A stretch of DNA of 35,539 bases from Butyricicoccus sp. (GCA_020025885.1 JAHHRJ010000022.1:1-35539); one strand, 5' to 3'. Positions 15,367 to 22,855 are shown, counted from the stretch's first letter. Numbers and translations are program-made. The notes: generated by a model from the letters alone, not told the origin.

Positions 15367-15720
15367 CTATTCTGGGCGACGGTATCCGTAAATCATAAAA
15401 CTTATTCCCTGTTCCTCATAGGGTATGCTGTGTCGGGTCAGAACCTCCCGAAGCTGGTTGCTTGCGTCTGTGATCTCCGGTTCTATCAACCTGCCTCGAC
15501 TTTTTGCCAGTCGCGGGTCGATCTTCAACCACTCCACCAATACCAGCAGGGACGGTGGCAGACACTCCACTCCCCAGTTCCCAATATAAGTTGGAATAAC
15601 AGATTTCTTCCCGTCCTCCAAATCTTCTGTTCCATTTATCAGTTTCAAAGTGTATGCAGGCGGAAACGGCATTTCCTTCTGCATCGCTTGCCGCAGCTCC
15701 ATCCATTTGGTCTTATTCAT
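15367..15720 (-). CDS. Hypothetical 117-aa protein (possibly DUF6678-like)
   Basis: This small soluble protein starts MNKTKWMELRQAM and ends with ISFMIYGYRRPE, with WGVECLPPSLLVLVEWLKI in the middle. The pattern recalls the DUF6678 group, but I am not sure of that. The ATG at 15720 overlaps the stop of the upstream gene (ATGA), which decides the start against a longer frame beginning at 15747. It is the last of two coupled genes downstream of the 197-aa gene in the island cargo. There are no catalytic motifs, signal peptide or membrane segment. The function is unknown. Confidence 0.65.
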   Translation of the reverse strand: MNKTKWMELRQAMQKEMPFPPAYTLKLINGTEDLEDGKKSVIPTYIGNWGVECLPPSLLVLVEWLKIDPRLAKSRGRLIEPEITDASNQLREVLTRHSIPYEEQGISFMIYGYRRPE

Positions 15721-16022
15721 GCAGCTTGTAAGCTGATCTCGCTCCACCAGATAGCTTGCCAGTTCTTTGGCGGTCTTTGTCTGTCATAAGCCCCCTGCCC
15801 AATCTTACGGGCGGTACGCTTCACAGCATTCTCCCATGCACCTTCTCGTTGGCAAACCATTCGAAATAATAGTTCATCCTCACGATATACCAAAATATTC
15901 GGACACTCTGCCCATTCGAAAACTTGCAAGGACACACCACTTGACCATTCTGCATTTAAAATACAATTTTCTTCTGTAATTGGTCGAAGTGTACCACCAT
16001 ATGTTAGGATACTTTGTTTCAT
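15717..16022 (-). CDS. Hypothetical 101-aa protein
   Basis: This 101-aa protein has no recognised domain. The first half is beta-rich and aromatic (SGVSLQVFEWAECPNILVYRED); the second is basic and helical (KRTARKIGQGAYDRQRPPKNW). A strong GGGAGGG site precedes ATG 16022. It is coupled by an ATGA overlap to the 117-aa gene, so the two products may act together. About 100 bp separate it from the next gene upstream. The pair lies between the restriction operon and the mobility module, the usual place of cargo, but no function can be read from it. Confidence 0.6.
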   Translation of the reverse strand: MKQSILTYGGTLRPITEENCILNAEWSSGVSLQVFEWAECPNILVYREDELLFRMVCQREGAWENAVKRTARKIGQGAYDRQRPPKNWQAIWWSEISLQAA

Positions 16023-16120
16023 TATCAGCCCTCCCCTGACCAGTCTTACAATCCCAAAATATACTTTTCCTCATTGCTTCAAATCATTACAAATACCTGA
16101 TATCGTTTTTTCTCGTTTTC

Positions 16121-16714
16121 TCATCGCAGCAGAGCAATCTGCTGATACACTTTGTTTGGCTCTCTGGTGATCAGGCAGTCCAGCGAAGCAGTTGGCGATG
16201 AAAGCAACAGCACATTCAAAATGTCCATAGTATAGCAGCAATCTTCCCAATGCTGAAATCGTCCATTACAAACCGCTCGCCCGTAATCACCTGACTGCAA
16301 CACAAAAGCCAATTCATTCAACGGATTTTTCTGATATTCCCTGTTGTAAATATATCTTCCTGGCATTGCACCATTGTGCAAATCATAGCGGTATCGAACC
16401 TGAACTCCCTCCTTCTGACGCGTCACTTCAAAAGGATCGAGCCGCATTGTATGGTCAGCACTCCACTCCATCAGCCGGCGGCAGTTCTTTTCGATGTGAA
16501 ATCCATCTGGTTTCTGCCAGATGTTAACAAAATGGGTCGGCACGCCAAACGCATGATAGGAAAAGAAGTCACTTGATAAAAATAACGCCTTGGGATATTG
16601 ATTGCGCTTTGTGGCAGCAGGTGCGCCCCGACAATCTTTATACCATGCAAGATGGATCTTCTGGATCAATAGAGTGAATGAATGCTCTGCCTGTCTGCGC
16701 TGTTCCACTTTCAT
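16121..16714 (-). CDS. Hypothetical 197-aa cargo protein
   Basis: This protein of unknown family has a stretch from about residue 45 (FLSSDFFSYHAFGVPTHF) through a charged middle (DPFEVTRQKEGVQVRYRYDL) to a hydrophobic C-terminal third (ILNVLLLSSPTASLDCL). There is no signal peptide or clear membrane helix. ATG 16714 is chosen over an ATG 15 bp upstream because GGAGGTG stands 5 bp before it. It is followed by the coupled 101/117-aa pair, possibly in one transcript. The long repeat-rich leader region before it may contain its control sites. I cannot assign a function. Confidence 0.6.
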   Translation of the reverse strand: MKVEQRRQAEHSFTLLIQKIHLAWYKDCRGAPAATKRNQYPKALFLSSDFFSYHAFGVPTHFVNIWQKPDGFHIEKNCRRLMEWSADHTMRLDPFEVTRQKEGVQVRYRYDLHNGAMPGRYIYNREYQKNPLNELAFVLQSGDYGRAVCNGRFQHWEDCCYTMDILNVLLLSSPTASLDCLITREPNKVYQQIALLR

Positions 16715-17555
16715 AAGACACCTCCGCAACCTGCTTGTTTTTAGTCAAAGTAAGCTATGCTAACAGCCTGCCATGATTACGCTTCACAGCAGAATATCTA
16801 AGTTGATTTTATCATATTTCTATGCAAAACTCTACTTAGTGTTTTTTGATACGGGACATGATAACTGGATTTTCTTTTATGACAATATAGGTCAAAAATG
16901 TATCTTGGCAAGCAATGCATGTGGCTATCCACATACAATTCCGGCAAGCAATGCGCGTGTATATACACACTCACATTTTCTGCCGTCTGCTTGTTGAGGG
17001 CAGTGCCCCCAAGCCCCTTTGAACACAGAAGTTCCTTCTGTGGCTGCGCGTCCGTTGGACGCTGATCGAGCTCCGCCGCTCGTATGGGAAAATTTCACTG
17101 TCCTGCGCAGGCAAGCTGCCCGAAGTACACTGACACAGCCCCTTGCTTGACTTGCTTTCCGAATGGAGTTTTTCTCCCATCTGCACGGCTGGAAACAACT
17201 TGTACAGCAGCCCTGTATGATGCAGCAAAAACCGAAAACATCAGTTTATGTCCGATGTGTTTTTTGCCTCCGTGACGATTGTGACGATGATTTTGACACC
17301 GCCCTCATTCGTGAAAGCATCGTCACACTTTTGCATTCCCGTTGCTTCTACCCACTCCCCTACTTTTCTTTTCCGAAACAAATCACAGTTTAATATCGAA
17401 TTATATCGCAAATTTCCTGTGTTTTTCACACAAATCACATAGAAAAGGCAGAGGCGTTTCAAGCCCCTGCCAATCTGTCATTTCTGCGTTTTTTTCATTT
17501 TTCTGTGACGATGCGTGACGATGATTTCCCGCACTCATTTTCATCGTCACAATCG
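16715..17555. other. 840-bp gene-free stretch with hairpin repeats and iterons
   Basis: No convincing gene is visible on either strand. The left part holds two copies of GGCAAGCAATGC, each followed by a hairpin (16907-16968). The right part holds seven copies of the 8-mer GTGACGAT in both orientations (17272-17559). The middle is GC-rich and has no frame with a ribosome site. Its position next to a RepA-like helicase gene and a MobC-like gene makes a replication or transfer origin plausible. Confidence 0.55.
16907..16968. repeat. Two GGCAAGCAATGC units, each with a hairpin
   Basis: GGCAAGCAATGC occurs at 16907-16918 and 16943-16954, 36 bp apart. The first is followed by ATGTGG-CTAT-CCACAT (16919-16934), the second by the palindrome GTGTATATACAC (16957-16968). 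Aligned, the two hairpins differ at paired positions in a partly compensatory way (A-T to G-C and G-C to T-A), which suggests that the fold is kept. Confidence 0.5.
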
Positions 17556-17559
17556 TCAC
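17272..17559. repeat. Cluster of seven GTGACGAT iterons
   Basis: Forward copies lie at 17272, 17281, 17505 and 17515; inverted copies (ATCGTCAC) end at 17326, 17550 and 17559. Paired copies are 9-10 bp apart. The block 17505-17559 can fold as one long inverted repeat, and the last copy overlaps the stop of the helicase gene. Iterons of this kind mark replication origins or partition sites of plasmids; here that is an inference. Confidence 0.65.
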
Positions 17560-18707
17560 ACCTCACATGGAATGCAACGCAATGTGATCCGGCTTCCGCT
17601 TCTGCTATGGCTGTTCTCATACTGAATCGAGAAATCATTCCGCAGCTTTGCCGCCTGTACATTCAGTTTTTTGGTCAGGGCATTGGGCTGTACCTCTACC
17701 CCCAGTGCATCGATCAGCTCTGTTGCACTGCCCTGCCACTCTCCCTGATTTTTCAGAAGCTGTACAATAGCTTCCAAAATGGGATCGGGCGGTTCTTTCC
17801 AAAGCTCGGTTTCTGTGCGCTCCAGATTCCACACGAGCCGTTCTTCATCGCGCATCAGATACAGCCGCTGATCCTGTGCATCACGGCTGGACAGATCCAA
17901 GACCGCACTGCCGCTGGTGCGTTTTTCCTTCTCCAGAATCAGTGCGCCATCTGCCGCACCGAGCAGACCATTTGTGCCGGAGATCCGGTCGAACTTGTCC
18001 TCTGCCTGCTGCTTGCGTGTATGATGTACAACAAGGATACAGACCCCGTATTTCTCTGCAAACCGTTTGAGCCGTCCAATCAGCTCATAATCGTTTGCAT
18101 AGCTGTATTTTTCTCCCTGTGTCTCCCGAATTTTCTGTAAGGTATCAATGATGATGAGCTTAGTGTTCGGGTGTTCCTTTACAAACTGCTGTAACTGCTC
18201 GTCCAGTCCACTGCCGAGCTGCTTTGCATAAATCGCAAAATGCAGCTGTTCATTGCTCTCCACGCCAAACATACGATACATTCGGCTCTGTAAGCGTCTG
18301 TAATCATCCTCCAAGGCAAGATATAAAACCGTCCCCTGTCGCACAGTGTAATTCCACAGGTTCTGTCCGGTGCTCACATGATAGGCGATCTGCGCCACCA
18401 AGAAGGACTTGCCCGTTTTGGGTGCTCCGGCAAGGATAAAAATCCCTGCCGAAAGCAAGCCATCAATGATGGGAGCCTGTCCCTCATAAGTGTTTTCAAA
18501 CAGCTCCCCGAGCGATATGGTGTACAGGCGATCCGGATCGCCCATACCGTTCATTTTTCGGAGCATTGCATACATTTCTTCTCTTGAAAGATTGTTTTCT
18601 TCCATCTTTTCTGGTATAATTTCCATAGTATTTTTATGAATGGACTGCCCTTCATCTGCGGCAACAGATGAAGCAAGGGCGGTCTTTTCTTTTGCGTTAA
18701 TTTCCAT
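17556..18707 (-). CDS. RepA-like hexameric helicase / AAA ATPase
   Basis: This 383-aa protein has a RecA-type ATPase core: Walker A GAPKTGKS (94-101), LEDD (132-135), Walker B LIIIDT (184-189) and HHTRK (228-232). This is the layout of RSF1010 RepA-like and phage DnaB-like helicases. The C-terminal part (about 305-383) looks like a winged helix (GSATELIDALGVEVQPNALTKKL). It would unwind or load at an origin when the island replicates after excision; the iteron cluster lies at its 3' end. The start ATG 18707 has GGAGGAAG and overlaps the MobC-like gene by 11 bp, so it belongs to the int operon. Confidence 0.82.
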   Translation of the reverse strand: MEINAKEKTALASSVAADEGQSIHKNTMEIIPEKMEENNLSREEMYAMLRKMNGMGDPDRLYTISLGELFENTYEGQAPIIDGLLSAGIFILAGAPKTGKSFLVAQIAYHVSTGQNLWNYTVRQGTVLYLALEDDYRRLQSRMYRMFGVESNEQLHFAIYAKQLGSGLDEQLQQFVKEHPNTKLIIIDTLQKIRETQGEKYSYANDYELIGRLKRFAEKYGVCILVVHHTRKQQAEDKFDRISGTNGLLGAADGALILEKEKRTSGSAVLDLSSRDAQDQRLYLMRDEERLVWNLERTETELWKEPPDPILEAIVQLLKNQGEWQGSATELIDALGVEVQPNALTKKLNVQAAKLRNDFSIQYENSHSRSGSRITLRCIPCEV

Positions 18708-19032
18708 GATGATCTTCCTCCTTCATGCCGTCCATGATGACGGCGATCATTTCGATGATGTCCAGCAGTTCATCATTCACCTCTGCACCGGCTTCGATCC
18801 GGCGCAGCTCCTCCAGCACGGCGGCAAGCTGGTCGCGCAGGGCTTTATAGACCCGTGGGTTTCCCTGTACGACCACATCTTTGCAGAGCAGGCGTCTGGT
18901 GATGTAGTCCTGCTTGGTCAGTCCGGATAGCCGGACAAACTGATCCAGCTGTTCGTTCTCCTCCGGTGAGACCCGAAAGGCTACGGTTTTGTTTCTCCAC
19001 CGGTTGTGTTCGTCTCGATTTTTCAGTGACAT
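18697..19032 (-). CDS. MobC-like relaxosome accessory protein (ribbon-helix-helix)
   Basis: This 111-aa protein has a ribbon-helix-helix N-terminal half (NKTVAFRVSPEENEQLDQFVRLSGLTKQDYI, about 14-45) and a helical C-terminal half (LRDQLAAVLEELRRIEAGAEV...). This is the pattern of plasmid MobC-type proteins, which bind the transfer origin next to a relaxase. No relaxase is encoded nearby, so it may work with one from another element or may control this operon. GGAGG precedes the ATG, and the gene overlaps int by 10 bp and the helicase gene by 11 bp. The family is fairly likely; the job here is uncertain. Confidence 0.7.
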   Translation of the reverse strand: MSLKNRDEHNRWRNKTVAFRVSPEENEQLDQFVRLSGLTKQDYITRRLLCKDVVVQGNPRVYKALRDQLAAVLEELRRIEAGAEVNDELLDIIEMIAVIMDGMKEEDHHGN

Positions 19033-20117
19033 TGTTCTTTTCCTCCTTGTGTACGCTGTAAATTGAGTTGATCTGCCATATCCGTCTGTCTGTTTGGGAA
19101 CAGATGGGCGTAGCGATAAGTGATGTCGATGCTTTCATGCCCGACGCGATCCGCAATCGCAAGTGCCGTAAATCCCATGTCGATCAAAAGTGATATATGT
19201 GAATGTCTCAAATCATGGATTCTGATCCTCTTTACCCCCATTTTCTTGCAGCCGCGCTCCATTTCACGGTGTAAATAGTGCTTTGAGATGGGAAATACGC
19301 GCATCGTCGGCTCGAAACCATAGATCTGCCCAAAATAGTCCTGCATCTCCTCACAGAGAAACTTTGGCAGCTTGATGACCCGATTGCTCTTGGGTGTTTT
19401 AGGTGTCGTGATGATATCCTCTCCCTTGATGCGCTGATAGGATTTGTTGATGGTCAGGATCTCTTTTTTAAGGTCGAAATCGGCTGGGGTCAGTGCGAGC
19501 AGTTCGCCCTCACGGATACCGCACCAGTAAAGCACCTCAAAGGCATAATAAGAGATCGGCTTGTCCATCATCGCTTCGGAAAATCTGGTATACTCATCCT
19601 TTGTCCAAAATAACATCTCCTTTCGTTCCTCTTTGCCCATATTGCCTGCCTTTGCCGCCGGATTTACCTGCAATCCATAATACCGGATCGCATGGTTAAA
19701 GATGGCAGAAAGCTGATTGTGTACGGTCTTGAGATAGGTTGGGGAAAGCGGCTTGCCATGACAATCGGTCAGTGTGCGCATCTCGTTCTGCCAGTCGATG
19801 ATCTGCCTTGCTGTGATCTCGGACAGCTTGCGATCCTTGAAATATGGCATGATCTTTTTCTGGATGATGCTCTGTTTGGTAAGCCATGTGTTCAGCTTGA
19901 GCTTGGGCTTGATGTCCTTCTCATAGAGGGCGGCAAAACTCTCAAAGGTCATGTTGATGTCTGCCTGCTTCTGCATGAGAAATTCCCGTTCCCATGCCTG
20001 TGCCTCCTTCTTGGTGGCGAAACCTCGTTTCAGCTTCTGTTGACGCTCGCCCTTCCAGTCGGTGTAGCGAAACTGCACATACCATGTGCCGTTCGTCTTG
20101 TTCTTAAATGCTGCCAT
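19023..20117 (-). CDS. int: Tyrosine recombinase / integrase of the 15.8-kb island
   Basis: This 364-aa integrase has an arm-binding N-domain (TWYVQFRYTDWKGER), a core-binding domain (about 55-160) and a catalytic domain. Active-site residues are Arg202 (GIREGE), Lys in TPKTPKS (240-243), His301 and Arg304 (HDLRH), His327 (VGHE) and Tyr336 (RYAHLFP). ATG 20117 is preferred over a start 72 bp upstream because GGAGG stands before it and it matches the related enzyme at 4270. It overlaps xis by 14 bp. It is about 1.2 kb from the guaA att copy and is the likely agent that placed the island there. Confidence 0.94.
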   Translation of the reverse strand: MAAFKNKTNGTWYVQFRYTDWKGERQQKLKRGFATKKEAQAWEREFLMQKQADINMTFESFAALYEKDIKPKLKLNTWLTKQSIIQKKIMPYFKDRKLSEITARQIIDWQNEMRTLTDCHGKPLSPTYLKTVHNQLSAIFNHAIRYYGLQVNPAAKAGNMGKEERKEMLFWTKDEYTRFSEAMMDKPISYYAFEVLYWCGIREGELLALTPADFDLKKEILTINKSYQRIKGEDIITTPKTPKSNRVIKLPKFLCEEMQDYFGQIYGFEPTMRVFPISKHYLHREMERGCKKMGVKRIRIHDLRHSHISLLIDMGFTALAIADRVGHESIDITYRYAHLFPNRQTDMADQLNLQRTQGGKEQCH

Positions 20118-20316
20118 TGTGATTGTCCTCCTTCTGGGTACAGGTTGCATACATTTTTTCGTGAAAAAATCGGCGGTCGATGCGGCCATCGATCACGATG
20201 AACCCTTTCTGCTTCAATTCCTGATTGAGTGTACGGATGAGCTTGTAGGCATAGGGCACGGAAACGCCCAACTCCTCAGCGACTTCCTGTACGCGCATAT
20301 AGACCTGCTGTGCCAT
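20104..20316 (-). CDS. xis: Excisionase-like small HTH protein
   Basis: This 70-aa protein begins with MRVQEVAEELGVSVPYAYKL, a winged-helix MerR/Xis-type DNA-binding motif, and ends with a short basic and aromatic stretch (GRIDRRFFHEK). It is the first gene of the int operon and overlaps int by 14 bp, the usual place of an excisionase that turns integrase toward excision. The ATG at 20316 has AAGGAAGG upstream at a somewhat long spacing; an earlier ATG at 20340 would add eight residues and is less likely. Confidence 0.8.
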   Translation of the reverse strand: MAQQVYMRVQEVAEELGVSVPYAYKLIRTLNQELKQKGFIVIDGRIDRRFFHEKMYATCTQKEDNHNGSI

Positions 20317-20402
20317 AATAAAACGACCTTCCTTTCTCAAAGCCTGTGGTGGTGGATCGTGGGATACCTACAGATCGGAGACCCTCTTTCATTAGCTTAT
20401 TT

Positions 20403-20447
20403 GTTAAGTGTGCTTCCTATTATACTTAACATTCTTCGTTAAGTCAA
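20403..20447 (-). promoter_or_regulatory. xis-int promoter with GTTAAGT operators
   Basis: On the minus strand TTGACT (20447-20442), a 17-bp spacer and TATAAT (20424-20419) form a strong promoter. ACTTAAC (20424-20430) and GTTAAGT (20438-20444) are mirror images inside it, and another GTTAAGT lies at 20403-20409. A repressor bound here would shut off excision genes; the divergent XRE protein is the natural candidate. Confidence 0.7.
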
Positions 20448-20491
20448 TCGGTTTGTGGAAAAATAATTTAACTTTTTTGTTTATATTCCAC

Positions 20492-20520
20492 TTGACATTT
20501 CTAAGCATATATGCTATCTT
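20492..20520 (+). promoter_or_regulatory. Promoter of the XRE regulator
   Basis: TTGACA (20492-20497), a 17-bp spacer and TATCTT (20515-20520) stand 36 bp before the XRE gene start. The 12-bp palindrome AGCATATATGCT (20504-20515) fills the end of the spacer and may be a second operator, of a different type from the GTTAAGT sites. Confidence 0.6.
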
Positions 20521-20555
20521 AAAGCCATAACGATTCATAGATTGGAGCTGATTGC

Positions 20556-21077
20556 ATGGCGATTGGTGAACGGATTCACTTTTTTCGCATTTTACGCGGT
20601 ATGACACAAAAATCTCTTGGTTTACAGGTCGGATTTCCCGAAAGATCTGCCGATGTGCGCCTTGCACAATATGAAACTGGAGCAAGAAACCCCAAGGCAG
20701 AACTGACCGCTTCCCTTGCCCATGTACTGGACGTCTCACCACAAGCACTCTCTGTACCGGATATCGATTCCTACACTGGGCTGCTACACACCCTGTTTGC
20801 CTTGGAGGACAACTACGGCTTGACGGTCGGAGAAGCAGATGGTGAAATCGTGCTTCGGGTGAATGTGCGTAAGAACAAGGATGCCGCCGCGTTGCACAGA
20901 ATGCTGTGTGCATGGCAGGCGCAGGTTGGCAAACTGCGCACGGGTGAGATCTCCAAAGAGGACTACGACCGCTGGCGGTATCACTACCCGAAGTTCGATT
21001 GTACAGAGCTCCATGCAGCTGTCCCCTCTCAGGGGCTGAGCGATCTTCTAATAGACGACCTGAAAAATGAAACATAA
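20556..21077 (+). CDS. XRE-family regulator of the island
   Basis: This 173-aa protein has an N-terminal helix-turn-helix (about 4-65: GMTQKSLGLQVG, RLAQYETGARNPK, LAHVLDVSPQAL). The C-terminal domain (about 75-173) includes DSYTGLLHTLFALEDNYGL and EISKEDYDRWRYHYP and is known from element-borne regulators of Clostridia. It is divergent from xis-int, with paired operators between, so it probably keeps the island silent. A GGAG site lies before ATG 20556. A strong hairpin follows its stop. Confidence 0.82.
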   Translation: MAIGERIHFFRILRGMTQKSLGLQVGFPERSADVRLAQYETGARNPKAELTASLAHVLDVSPQALSVPDIDSYTGLLHTLFALEDNYGLTVGEADGEIVLRVNVRKNKDAAALHRMLCAWQAQVGKLRTGEISKEDYDRWRYHYPKFDCTELHAAVPSQGLSDLLIDDLKNET

Positions 21078-21083
21078 AAACAA

Positions 21084-21125
21084 AAACGGCTCTGCTGGCT
21101 TAACAAAAAGTCAGCAGAGCCGTTT
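21084..21125. terminator. Bidirectional terminator between the XRE gene and guaA
   Basis: AAACGGCTCTGCTG (21084-21097) pairs with CAGCAGAGCCGTTT (21112-21125), a 14-bp stem. Read leftward it is followed by a T run, so it stops guaA transcripts from entering the island; read rightward it would end the XRE gene. Confidence 0.85.
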
Positions 21126-21216
21126 GGCTCTTATATCCGATTTGGTGCATACCACCGGTCATACCTGCAAGCCCACCGCAAAAGTGGAACAAATCAAATA
21201 ATCACGGTTTTTTATC

Positions 21217-21235
21217 TGCTATCAAACTGCTATCA
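21217..21235. repeat. Right arm-type sites of the island
   Basis: TGCTATCAAA (21217-21226) is followed at 11 bp by CTGCTATCA (21227-21235). The same 10-mer with the same periodicity is at the left end (5623). The place, about 80-100 bp from the att core, fits integrase arm sites. Confidence 0.5.
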
Positions 21236-21313
21236 CGCAGGAGTGCGACCCCTCTAAAATCTCGCGTTTTCTCACGAATACGCCGTTTTTCTCGTGTTTT
21301 AGATAGGTTTTAC

Positions 21314-21326
21314 TTATTCCCACTCG
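21314..21326. other. Attachment-site core in the guaA 3' end (att)
   Basis: TTATTCCCACTCG is the complement of the last guaA codons (Glu-Trp-Glu) and its TAA stop, and it is repeated at 5509-5521. Because the repeat restores these codons, integration leaves GMP synthase intact. The guaA 3' end is a known insertion site for genomic islands in Firmicutes. Confidence 0.8.
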
Positions 21327-22855
21327 ATTGTAGCCGGCGGCTTAGAGGTGATATCATACACAATACGGTTGATATGCTTGACCTCGTTTACGATGCGGAC
21401 AGAAATGCGGTCGAGCACCTCATACGGAATACGTGCCCAGTCCGCGGTCATAAAGTCCGAAGTGGTTACGCCGCGCAGTGCGAGGGTATAGTCATAGGTA
21501 CGACCGTCGCCCATAACGCCTACGGAGCGCATACCTGTCAGAACTGCAAAATACTGGTTGATATCACGCGCAAGACCAGCCTTTGCAATTTCCTCACGGA
21601 AGATCCAGTCCGCCTCTTGCAGGATCGCAACCTTCTCTGGTGTCACTTCTCCCAGCACGCGAATACCCAGCCCCGGTCCCGGGAACGGCTGACGCCATAC
21701 GAGATAATCCGGCAAACCAAGCTCCAGACCCATTGCGCGTACTTCGTCCTTAAACAGCAGGCGCAGCGGCTCGATGAGCTCCTTAAAATCAACCACGCTC
21801 GGCAGACCGCCTACATTATGGTGGCTCTTGATCACCGCGCTGTCACCCAGACCGGATTCGATTACATCCGGATAAATCGTGCCCTGTACAAGGAAATCGA
21901 CTGCACCAATCTTGTGTGCTTCGTCCTCAAATACGCGGATAAACTCTTCGCCGATCGCCTTACGCTTTGCCTCTGGCTCTTCCAGCCCTGCGAGCTTCTT
22001 GAAGAAACGATCCTGTGCATTTGCACGAACGAAATGAGAATCAAAGCGGGTTGCGAATGCTTCCTCTACCTCGTCACCCTCGTTCTTACGCATGAGACCA
22101 GTATCTACGAATACGCAAGTCAGCTGCTTGCCAACTGCCTTGGATACCAGTGCTGCAACAACAGAAGAATCAACGCCGCCGGACAGTGCGCACAGTACCT
22201 TACCGTCGCCTACCTTCTCTCGGATCGCTGCAACCTGTTGCTCAATGTAGCGGGTCATAGTCCAATCACCCGTGCAGCCGCACACGTCATACAGGAAGTG
22301 CTTGAGCATATCTGTGCCATGTGGGGTGTGGTTTACTTCCGGATGGAACTGTACGCCATAGAACTTCTTGTCTGCGTACTCCATTGCAGCGGTCGGACAG
22401 GTATCAGTTGTACCAGTCACGCGGAAGCCTTCCGGAACCTTGGAAATAAAATCGGTATGGCTCATCCAGCATACTTCCTGCGCGTCCAGATCAGAGAACA
22501 GCTTGCTGGACTTGTCCAGTTTGACCTGTGTCTTGCCGTACTCGCTCTTTTCTGCCGCGTTGGATACTACGCCCCCCAGCAGATGTGCCATCAGCTGGCA
22601 ACCATAACAGATGCCCAGCACCGGAATTCCCAGATCAAAGATCGCCTTGTCGCAGCGCGGCGACTCGTCCTCATATACGCTGTTTGGGCCGCCAGTAAAG
22701 ATGATACCAGCCGGATTCATTGCCTTAATCTCTTCCAAAGGTGTCTTATAAGATTTTACTTCACAATATACATGATGCTCACGCACGCGTCGTGCAATAA
22801 GCTGATTGTACTGGCCGCCAAAGTCCAGCACCAAAACAAGCTGATGATGCTCCAT
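21314..22855 (-). CDS. guaA: GMP synthase (glutamine-hydrolysing)
   Basis: This 513-aa protein makes GMP from XMP, glutamine and ATP. The class I glutaminase domain has Cys83 in GICYGCQ, with His171 and Glu173 (FHPEV) completing the triad. The ATP pyrophosphatase domain carries the PP-loop SGGVDSS (225-231). The C-terminal dimerisation domain ends with the conserved TIEWE. The gene is complete, with GGAGG 9 bp before the ATG. Its 3' end is the island target. No purine riboswitch is visible in the 225 bp upstream. It is divergent from the SLH-protein gene. Confidence 0.97.
   Translation of the reverse strand: MEHHQLVLVLDFGGQYNQLIARRVREHHVYCEVKSYKTPLEEIKAMNPAGIIFTGGPNSVYEDESPRCDKAIFDLGIPVLGICYGCQLMAHLLGGVVSNAAEKSEYGKTQVKLDKSSKLFSDLDAQEVCWMSHTDFISKVPEGFRVTGTTDTCPTAAMEYADKKFYGVQFHPEVNHTPHGTDMLKHFLYDVCGCTGDWTMTRYIEQQVAAIREKVGDGKVLCALSGGVDSSVVAALVSKAVGKQLTCVFVDTGLMRKNEGDEVEEAFATRFDSHFVRANAQDRFFKKLAGLEEPEAKRKAIGEEFIRVFEDEAHKIGAVDFLVQGTIYPDVIESGLGDSAVIKSHHNVGGLPSVVDFKELIEPLRLLFKDEVRAMGLELGLPDYLVWRQPFPGPGLGIRVLGEVTPEKVAILQEADWIFREEIAKAGLARDINQYFAVLTGMRSVGVMGDGRTYDYTLALRGVTTSDFMTADWARIPYEVLDRISVRIVNEVKHINRIVYDITSKPPATIEWE

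Larger units (their letters stand above)
5509..21326. mobile_element. 15.8-kb genomic island in the guaA 3' end (restriction plus mobility module)
   Basis: The island is bounded by the 13-bp repeat at 5509-5521 and at the guaA end (21314-21326). Both ends carry TGCTATCAAA followed at 11 bp by a second CTATCA (5623/5636 and 21217/21230). At the guaA side lie xis, int, a MobC-like gene and a RepA-like helicase gene; the left half is defence cargo. No relaxase or conjugation genes are seen, so it would be an integrative element that needs help, or a satellite-like island. The boundaries are inferred from repeats, not from an empty-site comparison. Confidence 0.75.

Noticed and set aside
16907..16968. 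CRISPR-like reading of the GGCAAGCAATGC units
   Set aside because: There are only two copies, the intervening sequence is itself a diverged hairpin repeat, and no cas gene is present.
16773..17462. Several frames of 60-85 codons on both strands between the cargo and helicase genes
   Set aside because: None has a ribosome site or plausible protein composition, and they overlap repeats and iterons.
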